From: Martinezella lusitana
GTDB lineage: Bacteria; Pseudomonadota; Alphaproteobacteria; Rhizobiales; Rhizobiaceae
Direction: 5' to 3'
Assembly: GCF_010668395.1 (NCBI RefSeq)
Contig: NZ_WUEY01000003.1
Location: 372,001 to 436,000, forward strand
Length of the DNA: 64,000 nt
This document shows positions 1 through 9,168 of this stretch, piece by piece. The notes under the pieces are model-generated. The model was not told where the DNA came from and did not search any database. It saw nothing but the letters and a program-made list of their open reading frames with translations. Both the position numbers and the translations under genes were made by a program. How positions within the stretch are numbered: the first letter of the stretch is position 1; each line of letters opens with the position of its first letter.

Positions 1-66
1 GCCGTGATGGAGACCCTGCTCGTTTCGCAAAACCAGGGACCTCGCACCGAGGGAGTGGGCGCATGA
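1..66 (+). CDS. pyrB: Aspartate carbamoyltransferase, C-terminal end (partial)
   Basis: The window opens inside a reading frame whose last 21 codons encode AVMETLLVSQNQGPRTEGVGA and stop at 64-66. The AVMETLL segment resembles the final helix of aspartate carbamoyltransferases (AVRMAVMEALL-type ends), the second enzyme of de novo pyrimidine synthesis. The stop codon overlaps the ATG of the next gene (ATGA, 63-66), the usual arrangement of pyrB followed by a pyrC-like gene. The call rests on this short tail and on the neighbour, so it is probable rather than certain. Confidence 0.7.
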   Translation, partial: AVMETLLVSQNQGPRTEGVGA

Positions 67-1352
67 CCAACTCGATCGTCCTCCAGAACGTCCGCATCAT
101 CGATCCCTCGCGCGATCTCGATGAGGTCGGCAGCATCGTCGTGGAAGACGGCGTGATCGTTGCCTCCGGCAAGGATGCCAAGAGCCACGGCGTTCCCAAG
201 GGCGCGACCGTTCGCGATTGCAGCGGCCTCGTTGCCATCCCCGGCCTGGTCGATGCGCGCGTCCATGTCGGTGAGCCCGGCGGCGAGCATCGCGAAACGA
301 TCGCCTCCGCCAGCCGTGCGGCAGCGGCCGGCGGCGTCACCTCCTTCATCATGATGCCGGACACGGATCCGGTCATCGACGATATCGCGCTGGTCGAGTT
401 CGTCAGCAAGACGGCGCGCGATACGGCGGTCGTCAATGTCTATCCGGCGGCGGCCCTCACCAAGGGCCTCGCGGGCGAAGAGATGACCGAAATCGGCCTG
501 CTGCGGGAAGCCGGCGCCGTGGTCTTCACCGACGCCCATTCCAGCGTCCACGACACGCAGGTCCTGCGTCGCATCATGACCTATGCGCGAGAATTCGGCG
601 CGGTGATCTCCTGCGAGACGCGCGACAAATATCTCGGCGCAAACGGCGTCATGCATGAAGGCCTGCTGGCGAGCTGGCTCGGCCTGTCGGGCATTCCGAA
701 GGAAGCCGAGCTCATTCCGCTCGAGCGTGACCTGCGCATAGCCGCGCTGACGCGCAGCCACTATCACGCCGCGATGGTTTCGGTGCCGGAATCGGCTGAA
801 GCCATCCGCCTCGCCCGCTCGCGCGGCGCCAAGGTCACCTGCGGCATCTCGATCAACAATCTCGCGCTCAACGAGAACGACATCGGCGAATACCGGACCT
901 TCTTCAAGCTCTATCCGCCGCTGCGCTCCGAGGACGACCGCATGGGCATGATCGAAGCGCTGGCGGACGGCACGATCGACATCATCGTCTCCTCGCACGA
1001 TCCGCAGGACGTCGATACGAAACGCCTGCCGTTCGGAGAGGCAGAAGACGGTGCCGTGGGGCTCGAAACGCTGCTTCCGGCGGCACTCCGGCTCTATCAC
1101 AGCGGCCAGGTCGGCCTGATGCGCCTTGTCGATGCACTTTCGACGCGGCCGGCGCAGATCTTCGGGCTCGCCGCCGGTACGCTGAAGCCCGGCGCCAAGG
1201 CGGATATCGCCCTTGTCGATCTTGACGAGCCTTGGCTTGTCGCCAAAGACATGCTTCTGTCGCGCTCGAAGAATACGCCCTTCGAAGATGCGAGAATGAG
1301 CGGCCGCGCGGTTGCAACCTATGTCGCCGGCAAGCTGGTTCACAGCCTCTAG
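63..1352 (+). CDS. pyrC': Dihydroorotase-like protein, probably non-catalytic (PyrC')
   Basis: This 429-residue amidohydrolase-fold protein aligns along its length with type I dihydroorotases (GLVDARVHVGEPGGEHRETI near residues 61-80, GLETLLPAALRL near the end). The metal-binding positions are lost. The usual D-x-H-x-H is D64-A-R66-V-H68. The histidine of the QHAED-type motif is E in CETRD. The histidine of the HVAHVST-type motif is M in HAAMVS. The catalytic Asp of the ATDHAPH-type motif is S in VSSHDPQ. In several bacteria such an inactive homologue (pDHO, PyrC') is the structural partner of PyrB in the ATCase holoenzyme. The ATGA overlap with pyrB fits equal co-translation. A separate active dihydroorotase should then exist elsewhere in the genome. 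Fold call firm, inactivity very likely. Confidence 0.9.
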   Translation: MTNSIVLQNVRIIDPSRDLDEVGSIVVEDGVIVASGKDAKSHGVPKGATVRDCSGLVAIPGLVDARVHVGEPGGEHRETIASASRAAAAGGVTSFIMMPDTDPVIDDIALVEFVSKTARDTAVVNVYPAAALTKGLAGEEMTEIGLLREAGAVVFTDAHSSVHDTQVLRRIMTYAREFGAVISCETRDKYLGANGVMHEGLLASWLGLSGIPKEAELIPLERDLRIAALTRSHYHAAMVSVPESAEAIRLARSRGAKVTCGISINNLALNENDIGEYRTFFKLYPPLRSEDDRMGMIEALADGTIDIIVSSHDPQDVDTKRLPFGEAEDGAVGLETLLPAALRLYHSGQVGLMRLVDALSTRPAQIFGLAAGTLKPGAKADIALVDLDEPWLVAKDMLLSRSKNTPFEDARMSGRAVATYVAGKLVHSL

Positions 1353-1382
1353 GGCGAGCCCGGAGTTTATGGAGAATAAGAC

Positions 1383-2003
1383 GTGATGGCGGACTTCTGG
1401 ACTTGGCAGCTTACCCCGCAGACCGTGCTAGCCGCCCTCGTCATCGGCTACCTGCTCGGCTCCATTCCATTCGGCCTCTTGCTGACGCGCATGGCCGGGC
1501 TCGGAGATGTGCGCAACATCGGCTCCGGCAACATCGGCGCGACCAACGTGCTGCGCACCGGCCACAAGGGCCTCGCTGCGGCGACGCTGCTGCTCGATGC
1601 CTTCAAGGGCACGGCCGCCGTCCTGATCGTCGCGCATTTCTTCGGCGAGGATGCCGGCGTTCTGGCCGGTTTCGCCGCCTTCATCGGCCACATCTTCCCG
1701 GTCTGGATCGGCTTCAAGGGCGGCAAGGGTGTTGCGACCTATCTCGGCATCCTGCTCGGACTGGCGCCGCTGATGGCGCTGATTTTCGCCATCATCTGGC
1801 TGGTCATCGCCTTCACCACCCGCTACTCCTCGCTTTCCGCGCTGGTTGCAACTCTTGTCATCCCGGTTGTATTGTGGATATTGGGCGTCGACAAGATCGC
1901 CGCCGTGATGGCGCTGATGACCGTCATCTCCTGGTACAAGCACAGGGCCAATATTGCCCGGCTGACCGCCGGAACGGAAGGCAAGATCGGAGCGAAGGGA
2001 TAA
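1383..2003 (+). CDS. plsY: Glycerol-3-phosphate acyltransferase PlsY
   Basis: Integral inner-membrane enzyme that transfers acyl groups from acyl-phosphate to glycerol-3-phosphate, the first step of phospholipid synthesis. The 206-residue protein has the usual family length and about five hydrophobic segments. Signature loops are [12 protein letters not shown] near residue 22, [17 protein letters not shown] (47-63) and [13 protein letters not shown] near 110. The frame starts at GTG 1383, with ATG at 1386 as an alternative; a GGAG at 1371-1374 suits both. The stop overlaps the dprA start (TAATG), so the two are translationally coupled. Confidence 0.95.
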   Translation: MMADFWTWQLTPQTVLAALVIGYLLGSIPFGLLLTRMAGLGDVRNIGSGNIGATNVLRTGHKGLAAATLLLDAFKGTAAVLIVAHFFGEDAGVLAGFAAFIGHIFPVWIGFKGGKGVATYLGILLGLAPLMALIFAIIWLVIAFTTRYSSLSALVATLVIPVVLWILGVDKIAAVMALMTVISWYKHRANIARLTAGTEGKIGAKG

Positions 2004-3151
2004 TGGACACAGGCAGCGCAAGACGGACCGGAGTTGCGCTGACCGAAAAACAAAGGATCGCCTGGCTCAGGCTCATCCGCTCCGACAATGTCGGCCCGTC
2101 CACCTTTCGCGATCTCATCCATCACTACGGTTCGGCTGAAGCGGCCCTTGCCATGCTACCGGAGCTTTCGCAGCGCGGCGGCTCGACGCGCGTGGTCCGC
2201 ATCGCCGATGAACGCGACGCTCTTCGGGAACTGGAGACGGCACATCGCTTCGGAGCACGCTTCGTCGGCATCGGCGAGCCGGATTATCCGCCGGCCTTGC
2301 GGGAAATCGACGGCGCTCCGCCACTCCTCGCCGTCAAGGGCAACATGCCGACCGCGACACGCCCGGCCATCGGCATGGTCGGATCGCGCAACGCCTCGAT
2401 CAGCGGTGTCAAATTCACGGCCATGATCGCGCGCGTCTGCGGCGAGGCCGGTTATGCCGTGGTCTCCGGCCTGGCACGCGGCATCGATACCGCGGCCCAT
2501 CGCGCCAGCCTTGCGACGGGTACGATTGCCGCCATGGCCGGCGGGCTCGACAAGCCTTATCCGCCTGAAAATATCGGACTGCTCAACGAAATCTGGGACG
2601 GCAGCGGGCTCGCCGTCAGCGAAATGCCGTTCGGCTGGGAACCCAGGGCGCGCGACTTTCCGCGCCGCAACCGGCTGATCGCCGGTATTTCGCTCGGTGT
2701 CGTGGTCGTTGAAGCGGCGACCCGCTCCGGCTCGCTGATAACGGCGCGCCTTGCCGGAGAATTCGGCAGGCTCGTTTTCGCCGTTCCCGGTTCACCGCTC
2801 GATCCGCGCTGCGAAGGCACCAACGGCCTGCTCAAGGACGGCGCGATGATCGTGACGAGGCCGGACGATATCGTCGAGGCACTGCGACCGCTCGCCGAAC
2901 CGGACCTCTTTCGTCCGCGCCCGGCCGAAGCACCCGTCGAAAGGAGCAAGCCGCTTTCCACACCGCCGGACGACGCAGAGCGCGACCATATCGTCGAAGC
3001 GCTCGGGCCGACACCGGTCGAGATCGACGATATCGTGCGTCACACCGGCCTGCCGATATCGGCTGTTCATTCCATCCTTCTCGAATTGGACATGGCCGGC
3101 CGGCTGCACCGCCATCCCGGCGGACTTGTGTCGATCTCCATGCTGGATTGA
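2003..3151 (+). CDS. dprA: DNA processing protein DprA (Smf)
   Basis: DprA binds incoming single-stranded DNA and loads RecA during transformation; the gene is also kept by bacteria not known to be competent. The open frame extends upstream of plsY's end, but the ATG at 2003 that overlaps the plsY stop gives a 382-residue protein beginning [10 protein letters not shown], which fits the family. Visible parts are an N-terminal helical region, a Rossmann-like core with IGMVGSRNAS (123-132) and VVSGLARGIDTAAH (153-166), and a C-terminal winged-helix region containing DDIVRHTGLPISAVHSILLEL. A 172-base gap without an evident gene separates it from topA. Confidence 0.95.
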   Translation: MDTGSARRTGVALTEKQRIAWLRLIRSDNVGPSTFRDLIHHYGSAEAALAMLPELSQRGGSTRVVRIADERDALRELETAHRFGARFVGIGEPDYPPALREIDGAPPLLAVKGNMPTATRPAIGMVGSRNASISGVKFTAMIARVCGEAGYAVVSGLARGIDTAAHRASLATGTIAAMAGGLDKPYPPENIGLLNEIWDGSGLAVSEMPFGWEPRARDFPRRNRLIAGISLGVVVVEAATRSGSLITARLAGEFGRLVFAVPGSPLDPRCEGTNGLLKDGAMIVTRPDDIVEALRPLAEPDLFRPRPAEAPVERSKPLSTPPDDAERDHIVEALGPTPVEIDDIVRHTGLPISAVHSILLELDMAGRLHRHPGGLVSISMLD

Positions 3152-3323
3152 AAACTGTGACACGCATACCAATTCTAAGCATCGCATCGTCGCGCCAAGC
3201 GCAAAAATTGCCATCGCCTCTTGACCGCGACGAATTCCCTGTCCATGTCGGAAGGCCGGGAAGCCGGAAAAACCGGTATCTCCCGCGCCTTTATCTCGGC
3301 GCGACCTCGTATTCAGAGACTTA

Positions 3324-5999
3324 ATGATGAACGTTGTAGTGGTGGAATCGCCTGCCAAGGCCAAGACAATCAATAAATATCTGGGACCCGGATATAAGGT
3401 TCTTGCTTCCTTTGGCCATGTGCGCGACCTGCCCGCCAAAGACGGCTCGGTGCTGCCGGACCAGGATTTCGAAATGCTGTGGGAAGTCGACGGCGCTTCG
3501 CAAAAGCGCATGAAGGACATCGCCGACGCGGTGAAATCCTCCGACGGCCTGTTTCTCGCAACCGACCCGGATCGCGAGGGTGAAGCGATCTCCTGGCATG
3601 TGCTCGACCTGCTCAACAAGAAGCGCGTCATCAACGGCAAGCCGGTGAAGCGCGTCGTCTTCAACGCCATTACCAAGAAGGCCGTGCTCGACGCCATGGC
3701 CGACCCGCGCGACATCGACGTGCCGCTGGTCGATGCCTACCTCGCCCGCCGCGCCCTCGATTATCTCGTCGGCTTCAACCTGTCGCCGGTGCTGTGGCGC
3801 AAGCTGCCCGGCGCCCGCTCGGCCGGCCGCGTGCAGTCCGTCGCGCTCCGTCTGGTCTGCGACCGCGAATCCGAGATCGAGCGCTTCATCTCGGAAGAAT
3901 ACTGGAATCTTTCGGCGATCCTGAAGACGCCGCGCGGCGATGAATTCGAGGCGCGCCTCGTATCGGCCGACGGCAAGCGTCTGCAGCCACGCGCGATCGG
4001 CAACGGCGAAGATGCCGGCAAGCTGAAGGCGTTGCTGGAAGGCGCCGCCTATGTCGTCGACAGCGTCGAGGCAAAGCCGGTCAAGCGCAATCCAAGCCCG
4101 CCCTTCACCACATCCACGCTGCAGCAGGCAGCCTCCTCCAAGCTGGGCTTCTCGGCTTCGCGCACCATGCAGGTGGCGCAGAAGCTCTATGAAGGCGTCG
4201 ACATCGGCGGCGAAACCGTCGGCCTCATCACCTATATGCGTACAGACGGCGTACAGATGGCGCCAGAAGCGATCGAGGCGGCACGGCATGCCATCGCCGA
4301 CCAGTTCGGCAACCGCTACCTGCCGGAGAAGGCCCGCTTCTATTCGACCAAGGCGAAGAACGCCCAGGAAGCGCACGAAGCGATTCGCCCGACGGATTTC
4401 GATCGCACGCCGGACCGCGTCCGCAAATTCCTCGATGCCGATCAGCTGAGACTCTACGACCTGATCTGGAAGCGCGGCATCGCCAGCCAGATGGCCTCCG
4501 CCGAGATAGAGCGCACCACCGTCGAGATTCTTGCCGACAATGCCGGCCAGAAGGCCGGCCTGCGCGCCGTCGGCTCCGTGATCCGCTTCGATGGCTTCAT
4601 TGCCGCCTATACCGACCAGAAGGAAGACGGCGAGCAGAGCGACGATGCCGACGACGAAGATGGCCGTCTGCCGGAGATCAACGCACGCGAAAATCTCGCC
4701 AAGCAGAAGATCAATTCGACGCAGCACTTCACCGAACCGCCGCCGCGCTATTCGGAAGCGTCACTCATCAAGAAGATGGAAGAACTCGGCATCGGCCGTC
4801 CGTCGACCTATGCCGCGACGCTCGCGACGCTGCGTGACCGCGATTATGTGACGATCGACAAGCGCAAGCTGCTGCCGCAGGCCAAAGGCCGGCTGGTGAC
4901 GGCCTTCCTCGAAAGCTTCTTCACCAAATACGTGGAATATGATTTCACGGCCGATCTGGAAGAAAAGCTCGACCGCATCTCCGCCGGCGAGCTGAACTGG
5001 AAGGACGTGCTGCGCGATTTCTGGCGTGACTTCTTCGCCCAGATCGAAGACACCAAGGAGCTGCGCGTCACCAACGTTCTCGACGCGCTGAACGAGACGC
5101 TCGCCCCGCTCGTCTTCCCGAAGCGTGAAGACGGCAGCGACCCGCGCATCTGCCAGGTGTGCGGCACCGGCAACCTCTCGCTGAAGCTCGGCAAATACGG
5201 CGCGTTCGTCGGCTGCTCGAACTATCCGGAATGCAACTATACCCGCCAGCTTTCTTCCGAGGGCGGCGCGGAGGCCGAATCCAACGGATTGAACGAGCCG
5301 AAGGCGCTCGGCGCCGATCCTGTGACCGGCGAAGAGCTGACGCTACGCTCCGGCCGCTTTGGGCCTTATATCCAGCGCGGCGACGGCAAGGAGGCCAAGC
5401 GTGCCTCGCTGCCGAAGGGCTGGAAGCCAGAGGATATCGATTATGAGAAGGCAATGGCGCTGATCTCGCTGCCACGCGACATCGGCAAGCATCCGGAAAG
5501 CGGCAAGATGATCTCGTCCGGCATCGGACGCTACGGTCCGTTCCTGCTGCATGACGGCAGCTATGCCAATCTCGAGACCGTCGAAGACGTGTTCACCGTC
5601 GGCCTGAACCGGGCGGTGACCGTGCTTGCCGAAAAGCAGAGCAAGGCGGGTGGCGGAGCACGCGGCGGCACACCGGCGGCGCTGAAGGATCTCGGCGCGC
5701 ATCCGGATGGCGGCGGCTCGATCACCGTTCGCGACGGCAAATACGGCCCCTATGTCAACTGGGGCAAGGTCAACGCCACTCTGCCGAAGGGCACGGACCC
5801 GCAGGCGATCACGGTCGAGGAAGCTCTGGTTCTGATCGCGGCAAAGGCCGGCAAGAGCGGCGGCACGACCAAGAAGGCACCCGCCAAGGCAAAGGCCGCG
5901 GCAGCCGGTGCGAAAGCAACGAAGACGACCGCCAAGCCCAAGGCTGCTGCAAAGAAGCCCGCGGCCAAGGCGACAGCGAAAAAGAAGAGTGCAGAGTGA
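3324..5999 (+). CDS. topA: DNA topoisomerase I
   Basis: Type IA topoisomerase that relaxes negative supercoils. The 891-residue protein starts MMNVVVVESPAKAKTINKYL (ATG 3324 or 3327), the Toprim domain. The catalytic tyrosine is Y304 in GLITYMRTDG. After the core come one four-cysteine zinc module (CQVCGTGNLSLKLG...CSNYPEC) and several degenerate C-terminal repeats of the form GRFGPYIQ / GRYGPFLL / GKYGPYVNWG. The last 50 residues are a low-complexity Lys/Ala tail, common in alphaproteobacterial TopA and probably DNA-contacting. The stop overlaps the GTG start of rnr. Confidence 0.97.
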   Translation: MMNVVVVESPAKAKTINKYLGPGYKVLASFGHVRDLPAKDGSVLPDQDFEMLWEVDGASQKRMKDIADAVKSSDGLFLATDPDREGEAISWHVLDLLNKKRVINGKPVKRVVFNAITKKAVLDAMADPRDIDVPLVDAYLARRALDYLVGFNLSPVLWRKLPGARSAGRVQSVALRLVCDRESEIERFISEEYWNLSAILKTPRGDEFEARLVSADGKRLQPRAIGNGEDAGKLKALLEGAAYVVDSVEAKPVKRNPSPPFTTSTLQQAASSKLGFSASRTMQVAQKLYEGVDIGGETVGLITYMRTDGVQMAPEAIEAARHAIADQFGNRYLPEKARFYSTKAKNAQEAHEAIRPTDFDRTPDRVRKFLDADQLRLYDLIWKRGIASQMASAEIERTTVEILADNAGQKAGLRAVGSVIRFDGFIAAYTDQKEDGEQSDDADDEDGRLPEINARENLAKQKINSTQHFTEPPPRYSEASLIKKMEELGIGRPSTYAATLATLRDRDYVTIDKRKLLPQAKGRLVTAFLESFFTKYVEYDFTADLEEKLDRISAGELNWKDVLRDFWRDFFAQIEDTKELRVTNVLDALNETLAPLVFPKREDGSDPRICQVCGTGNLSLKLGKYGAFVGCSNYPECNYTRQLSSEGGAEAESNGLNEPKALGADPVTGEELTLRSGRFGPYIQRGDGKEAKRASLPKGWKPEDIDYEKAMALISLPRDIGKHPESGKMISSGIGRYGPFLLHDGSYANLETVEDVFTVGLNRAVTVLAEKQSKAGGGARGGTPAALKDLGAHPDGGGSITVRDGKYGPYVNWGKVNATLPKGTDPQAITVEEALVLIAAKAGKSGGTTKKAPAKAKAAAAGAKATKTTAKPKAAAKKPAAKATAKKKSAE

Positions 6000-8374
6000 G
6001 CAGAGAACCGCGCGGCAGGAATCCATCGTCGGAACGACGTTCCGGCAAGCCCGGCCGCGCCGGTAAGCCCGGCGGCGACGCCGAACCGATGATGGCAATC
6101 GTTCACGGCACGCTGCCGCCACGCGAAGTCATCCTGCGCTTCATTGCCGATCATCCGGAGCAGGCTTCCAAACGCGAGCTTGCAAGGGCCTTCGGTTTGA
6201 AGGGCGAGAGCCGCGTCGCGCTCAAGAACCTGCTGCGCGAACTCGAAGAAGACGGCATGGTGCAGAAGAGCCGCAAATCGCTCATCCGCCCGGGCGCACT
6301 GCCGCCGATCGCCGTTCTCGATATCACGACACGCGACAAGGACGGCATGCTGATCGGCCGCCCGGCCGAATGGGCTGAGGAAAGTGGCGTCGCGCCGGCC
6401 GTGATGATCAAGCAATCCTCTTCCTCCGCCGGCCGCAACGGCAAGGGCAAGGCGCCCGTCGCCGGCATGGGCGACCGCATCCTTGCCAAGATATTTCCGG
6501 CGGTCGATCGCGGCGGCCCGGCCTACACCGCGCGCATCATCAAGGTCATCGACAAGCGGCAGGGCGCCTCCATGGGCGTCTTTCGCGAGACCCCGGGTGG
6601 TGGCGGCCGCCTGATGCCGATCGAGCGGCGCGGCGAAGAGATGGTGATCGATCCCGACTATACCGGCGGCGCCAAGGACGGCGATCTGGTGGAAGTCGAG
6701 GTGGCCCGCCTCGGTCGCTTCGGACTGGCGCGCGCCAAGGTTCTCTCCGTCGTCGGCTCTGTCGCGTCCGAAAAGGCGATCTCGATGATCGCCATCTACG
6801 CCCATGGCATTCCGCATGTATTCCCTGCCGCCGTGATCGCGGAGGCCGACGCGGCCAAGCCCGCGACGATGTCGCATCGCGAGGACTGGCGCAGCCTGCC
6901 GCTGATCACCATCGATCCGGCCGACGCCAAGGACCATGACGACGCGGTTTACGCCGAAATGGACCCCTCGCCCGACAATCCGGACGGCGTGATCGTCACC
7001 GTCGCCATCGCCGACGTTTCCTGGTATGTGCGCCCGAACTCGCCGCTCGACCGCGAGGCACTGAAGCGCGGCAATTCGGTCTATTTTCCGGATCGCGTCG
7101 TACCGATGCTACCCGAGCGCATCTCCAACGATCTCTGCTCGCTGAAGGAAGGCGTCGATCGCCCTGCCCTCGCCGTGCGGATGATCTTTTCCCGTGAGGG
7201 ACGCAAGGCCGGCCATACCTTCCATCGCGTGATGATGAAGAGCGCGGCCAAGCTTTCCTATCAGCAGGCGCAGGCGGCCATCGACGGCAAACCCGACGAC
7301 AAGACCGGGCCGATGCTGGAACAGATTCTGAAGCCTCTCTGGCACGCCTACGAGATCCTGAAGAAGGGCCGCGAGCGGCGCCAGCCGCTCGAGCTCGACA
7401 TGCCGGAACGCAAGATCCTGCTGAAGCCGGACGGCACGGTCGACAGTGTTATCGTGCCGCCGCGGCTCGATGCGCACAAGCTCATCGAAGAGATGATGAT
7501 CCAGGCGAACGTCGCCGCCGCCGAGACGCTGGAAAAGAAGAAGCAGGCCCTCATCTACCGCATCCATGATGGCCCCACGCTCGCCAAGCAGGAAGTGCTG
7601 CGCGAATTCCTGGCGACGCTCGGCATATCGCTCGGCAAGGGCGGCAATGTCCGCGCCAACAGCTTCAACGGCATCCTGGCGAAGGCCGAGGGCACGCCGC
7701 ATCAGACCATGGTCAACGAGATGGTGCTGCGCTCGCAGAGCCAGGCGATCTACAGCCCCGACAATATCGGGCATTTCGGCCTGAACCTGATGAAGTATGC
7801 CCATTTCACCTCGCCGATCCGCCGCTACGCCGATCTGATCGTGCATCGCGCGCTCGTGGGCTCGCTCGGCCTCGGCGAAGGCGGGATCACGCCGGACGAA
7901 GAGGCATCGCTCGACGATATCGCCGCTGAAATCTCGACCTTCGAGCGTCGCGCCATGGCGGCTGAACGCGAGACGGTGGACCGGCTGATCGCCCACCATC
8001 TTGCCGGTCGCGTCGGTGCGGAATTCGAGGCGCGCGTCGGCGGTGTCACCAAGTCGGGACTTTTTGTCACTCTTCCGGACTATGGTGCTGACGGTTTCAT
8101 CCCTATATCTACGCTCGGTACTGATTATTTCATCTATGACGAGGCGCATCAGGCGCTGACGGGCGAAAGAACGGGGCTCGGCTATCGTCTCGGCGACGAT
8201 GTGACCGTGAGGCTGGCGGAAGCCGTGCCGCTTGCCGGGGCGCTGCGCTTCGAAATGCTGAGCGAGGGAAAGCCCATGCCGACGGCGGTGCGCTCCTTCC
8301 ACAAGGCGACCCGCCGCAACAAGAACCAGGCCCGCAAGACGCCGGGCACGAGACCGCCACGCGGCCGCAGGTAA
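5996..8374 (+). CDS. rnr: Ribonuclease R
   Basis: A 3'-to-5' processive exoribonuclease of the RNB (RNase II) family that degrades structured RNA. The 792-residue product begins at GTG 5996, overlapping the topA stop. Its order is a basic N-terminal tail, a winged-helix segment (near 35-95), cold-shock-like OB folds, and the RNB catalytic domain with the metal-binding aspartates in ITIDPADAKDHDDAVYAEMD. The HFTSPIRRYADLIVHRAL signature follows, then an S1 domain and a basic C-terminus. An internal Met pair near residue 32 is a possible alternative start. topA and rnr appear co-transcribed. Confidence 0.96.
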   Translation: MSREPRGRNPSSERRSGKPGRAGKPGGDAEPMMAIVHGTLPPREVILRFIADHPEQASKRELARAFGLKGESRVALKNLLRELEEDGMVQKSRKSLIRPGALPPIAVLDITTRDKDGMLIGRPAEWAEESGVAPAVMIKQSSSSAGRNGKGKAPVAGMGDRILAKIFPAVDRGGPAYTARIIKVIDKRQGASMGVFRETPGGGGRLMPIERRGEEMVIDPDYTGGAKDGDLVEVEVARLGRFGLARAKVLSVVGSVASEKAISMIAIYAHGIPHVFPAAVIAEADAAKPATMSHREDWRSLPLITIDPADAKDHDDAVYAEMDPSPDNPDGVIVTVAIADVSWYVRPNSPLDREALKRGNSVYFPDRVVPMLPERISNDLCSLKEGVDRPALAVRMIFSREGRKAGHTFHRVMMKSAAKLSYQQAQAAIDGKPDDKTGPMLEQILKPLWHAYEILKKGRERRQPLELDMPERKILLKPDGTVDSVIVPPRLDAHKLIEEMMIQANVAAAETLEKKKQALIYRIHDGPTLAKQEVLREFLATLGISLGKGGNVRANSFNGILAKAEGTPHQTMVNEMVLRSQSQAIYSPDNIGHFGLNLMKYAHFTSPIRRYADLIVHRALVGSLGLGEGGITPDEEASLDDIAAEISTFERRAMAAERETVDRLIAHHLAGRVGAEFEARVGGVTKSGLFVTLPDYGADGFIPISTLGTDYFIYDEAHQALTGERTGLGYRLGDDVTVRLAEAVPLAGALRFEMLSEGKPMPTAVRSFHKATRRNKNQARKTPGTRPPRGRR

Positions 8375-8407
8375 AAGGGCGGCTGCCGGCAGGGAGGAAG
8401 AGCATTC

Positions 8408-8863
8408 ATGACGGGCAACCCATCCGACTCCCCCATCCGCTTCGGTGACGCCGACGAAAGCGAGCGTCCGGTCGGGCGCTCCATTGCCCGTGGCATGTTG
8501 AATCGCTGCCCGCGCTGCGGCACCGGCAGGCTTTTCCAGGCCTTCCTGAAGCCGGTCGATCACTGTGCCGTATGCGGCGAGGATATTTCCCATCAACGAG
8601 CCGACGATCTGCCCCCCTATCTGGTGATCCTGGTTCTCGGGCACATTATCGTTGGCGGCTACATGTTGACGGACATGACCTTCAAACTGCCGCTCTGGGC
8701 GCATTTCGTCATCTGGGCGCCCCTCACCGTCATCGCAGCGCTTGCGATCATCCAGCCGATCAAGGGCGGTGTCATCGGCCTGCAATGGGCTCTGCGCATG
8801 CATGGCTTCGGTGGTCACGACGACAGCCCGGAGGAGTGGGATCAGGGAAATGGCCGTTCGTGA
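8408..8863 (+). CDS. DUF983 family membrane protein
   Basis: This 151-residue protein matches the DUF983 pattern: an N-terminal zinc-ribbon-like pair of CxxC motifs (NRCPRCGTGRLF and HCAVCGED), a conserved ADDLPPYLVI segment, then two membrane helices (about residues 75-95 and 100-120). Its function is not known. A GGGAGGAAG ribosome-binding site precedes ATG 8408. It follows rnr by 33 bases and is probably in the same transcript. Confidence 0.88.
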   Translation: MTGNPSDSPIRFGDADESERPVGRSIARGMLNRCPRCGTGRLFQAFLKPVDHCAVCGEDISHQRADDLPPYLVILVLGHIIVGGYMLTDMTFKLPLWAHFVIWAPLTVIAALAIIQPIKGGVIGLQWALRMHGFGGHDDSPEEWDQGNGRS

Positions 8864-9168
8864 CCATGCTTTCAGCCGTATGCTGCCTGCCTCAGTCGAG
8901 GACGGAAAGTGCCTCGGCGCATTACGCCCTCATATCGGGAGTTGATGTCGATTTATTGCTTATTCGTGCTTCCGGCGCGCTGCTTCGGCGGCAACCGCTT
9001 GACATAAGCAGCATTTCTTGTCTGAACATCCCCGCATCAAAGGGACCATTCCGGAAGGTGTGACTGTTCACATGAAAGCCGACCCGTCACCAGAATTTGG
9101 CCGTGCCGTGCCTTTCTATGTTGCGCATCCGGATCGATTCGCCCGCCTCATGCTCCAGGAATTAGTTT
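8864..9168 (+). other. Intergenic gap with two weak mini-ORFs
   Basis: No recognisable gene lies here. A 31-codon frame (8850-8945) starts inside the end of the DUF983 gene and encodes MAVRDHAFSRMLPASVEDGK and a few more residues. A 34-codon frame (9072-9176) encodes MKADPSPEFGRAVPFYVAHP and more, and its stop overlaps the start of the MFS gene. Either could be a remnant or a leader peptide, but neither has a strong ribosome-binding site at normal spacing. I treat both as unproven. Confidence 0.3.

Noticed and set aside
1232..2002. Upstream part of the dprA open frame as a fused N-terminal domain
   Set aside because: It overlaps the end of pyrC' and all of plsY in another frame and has an Arg/Ala-rich, non-protein-like composition. 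dprA starts at 2003.
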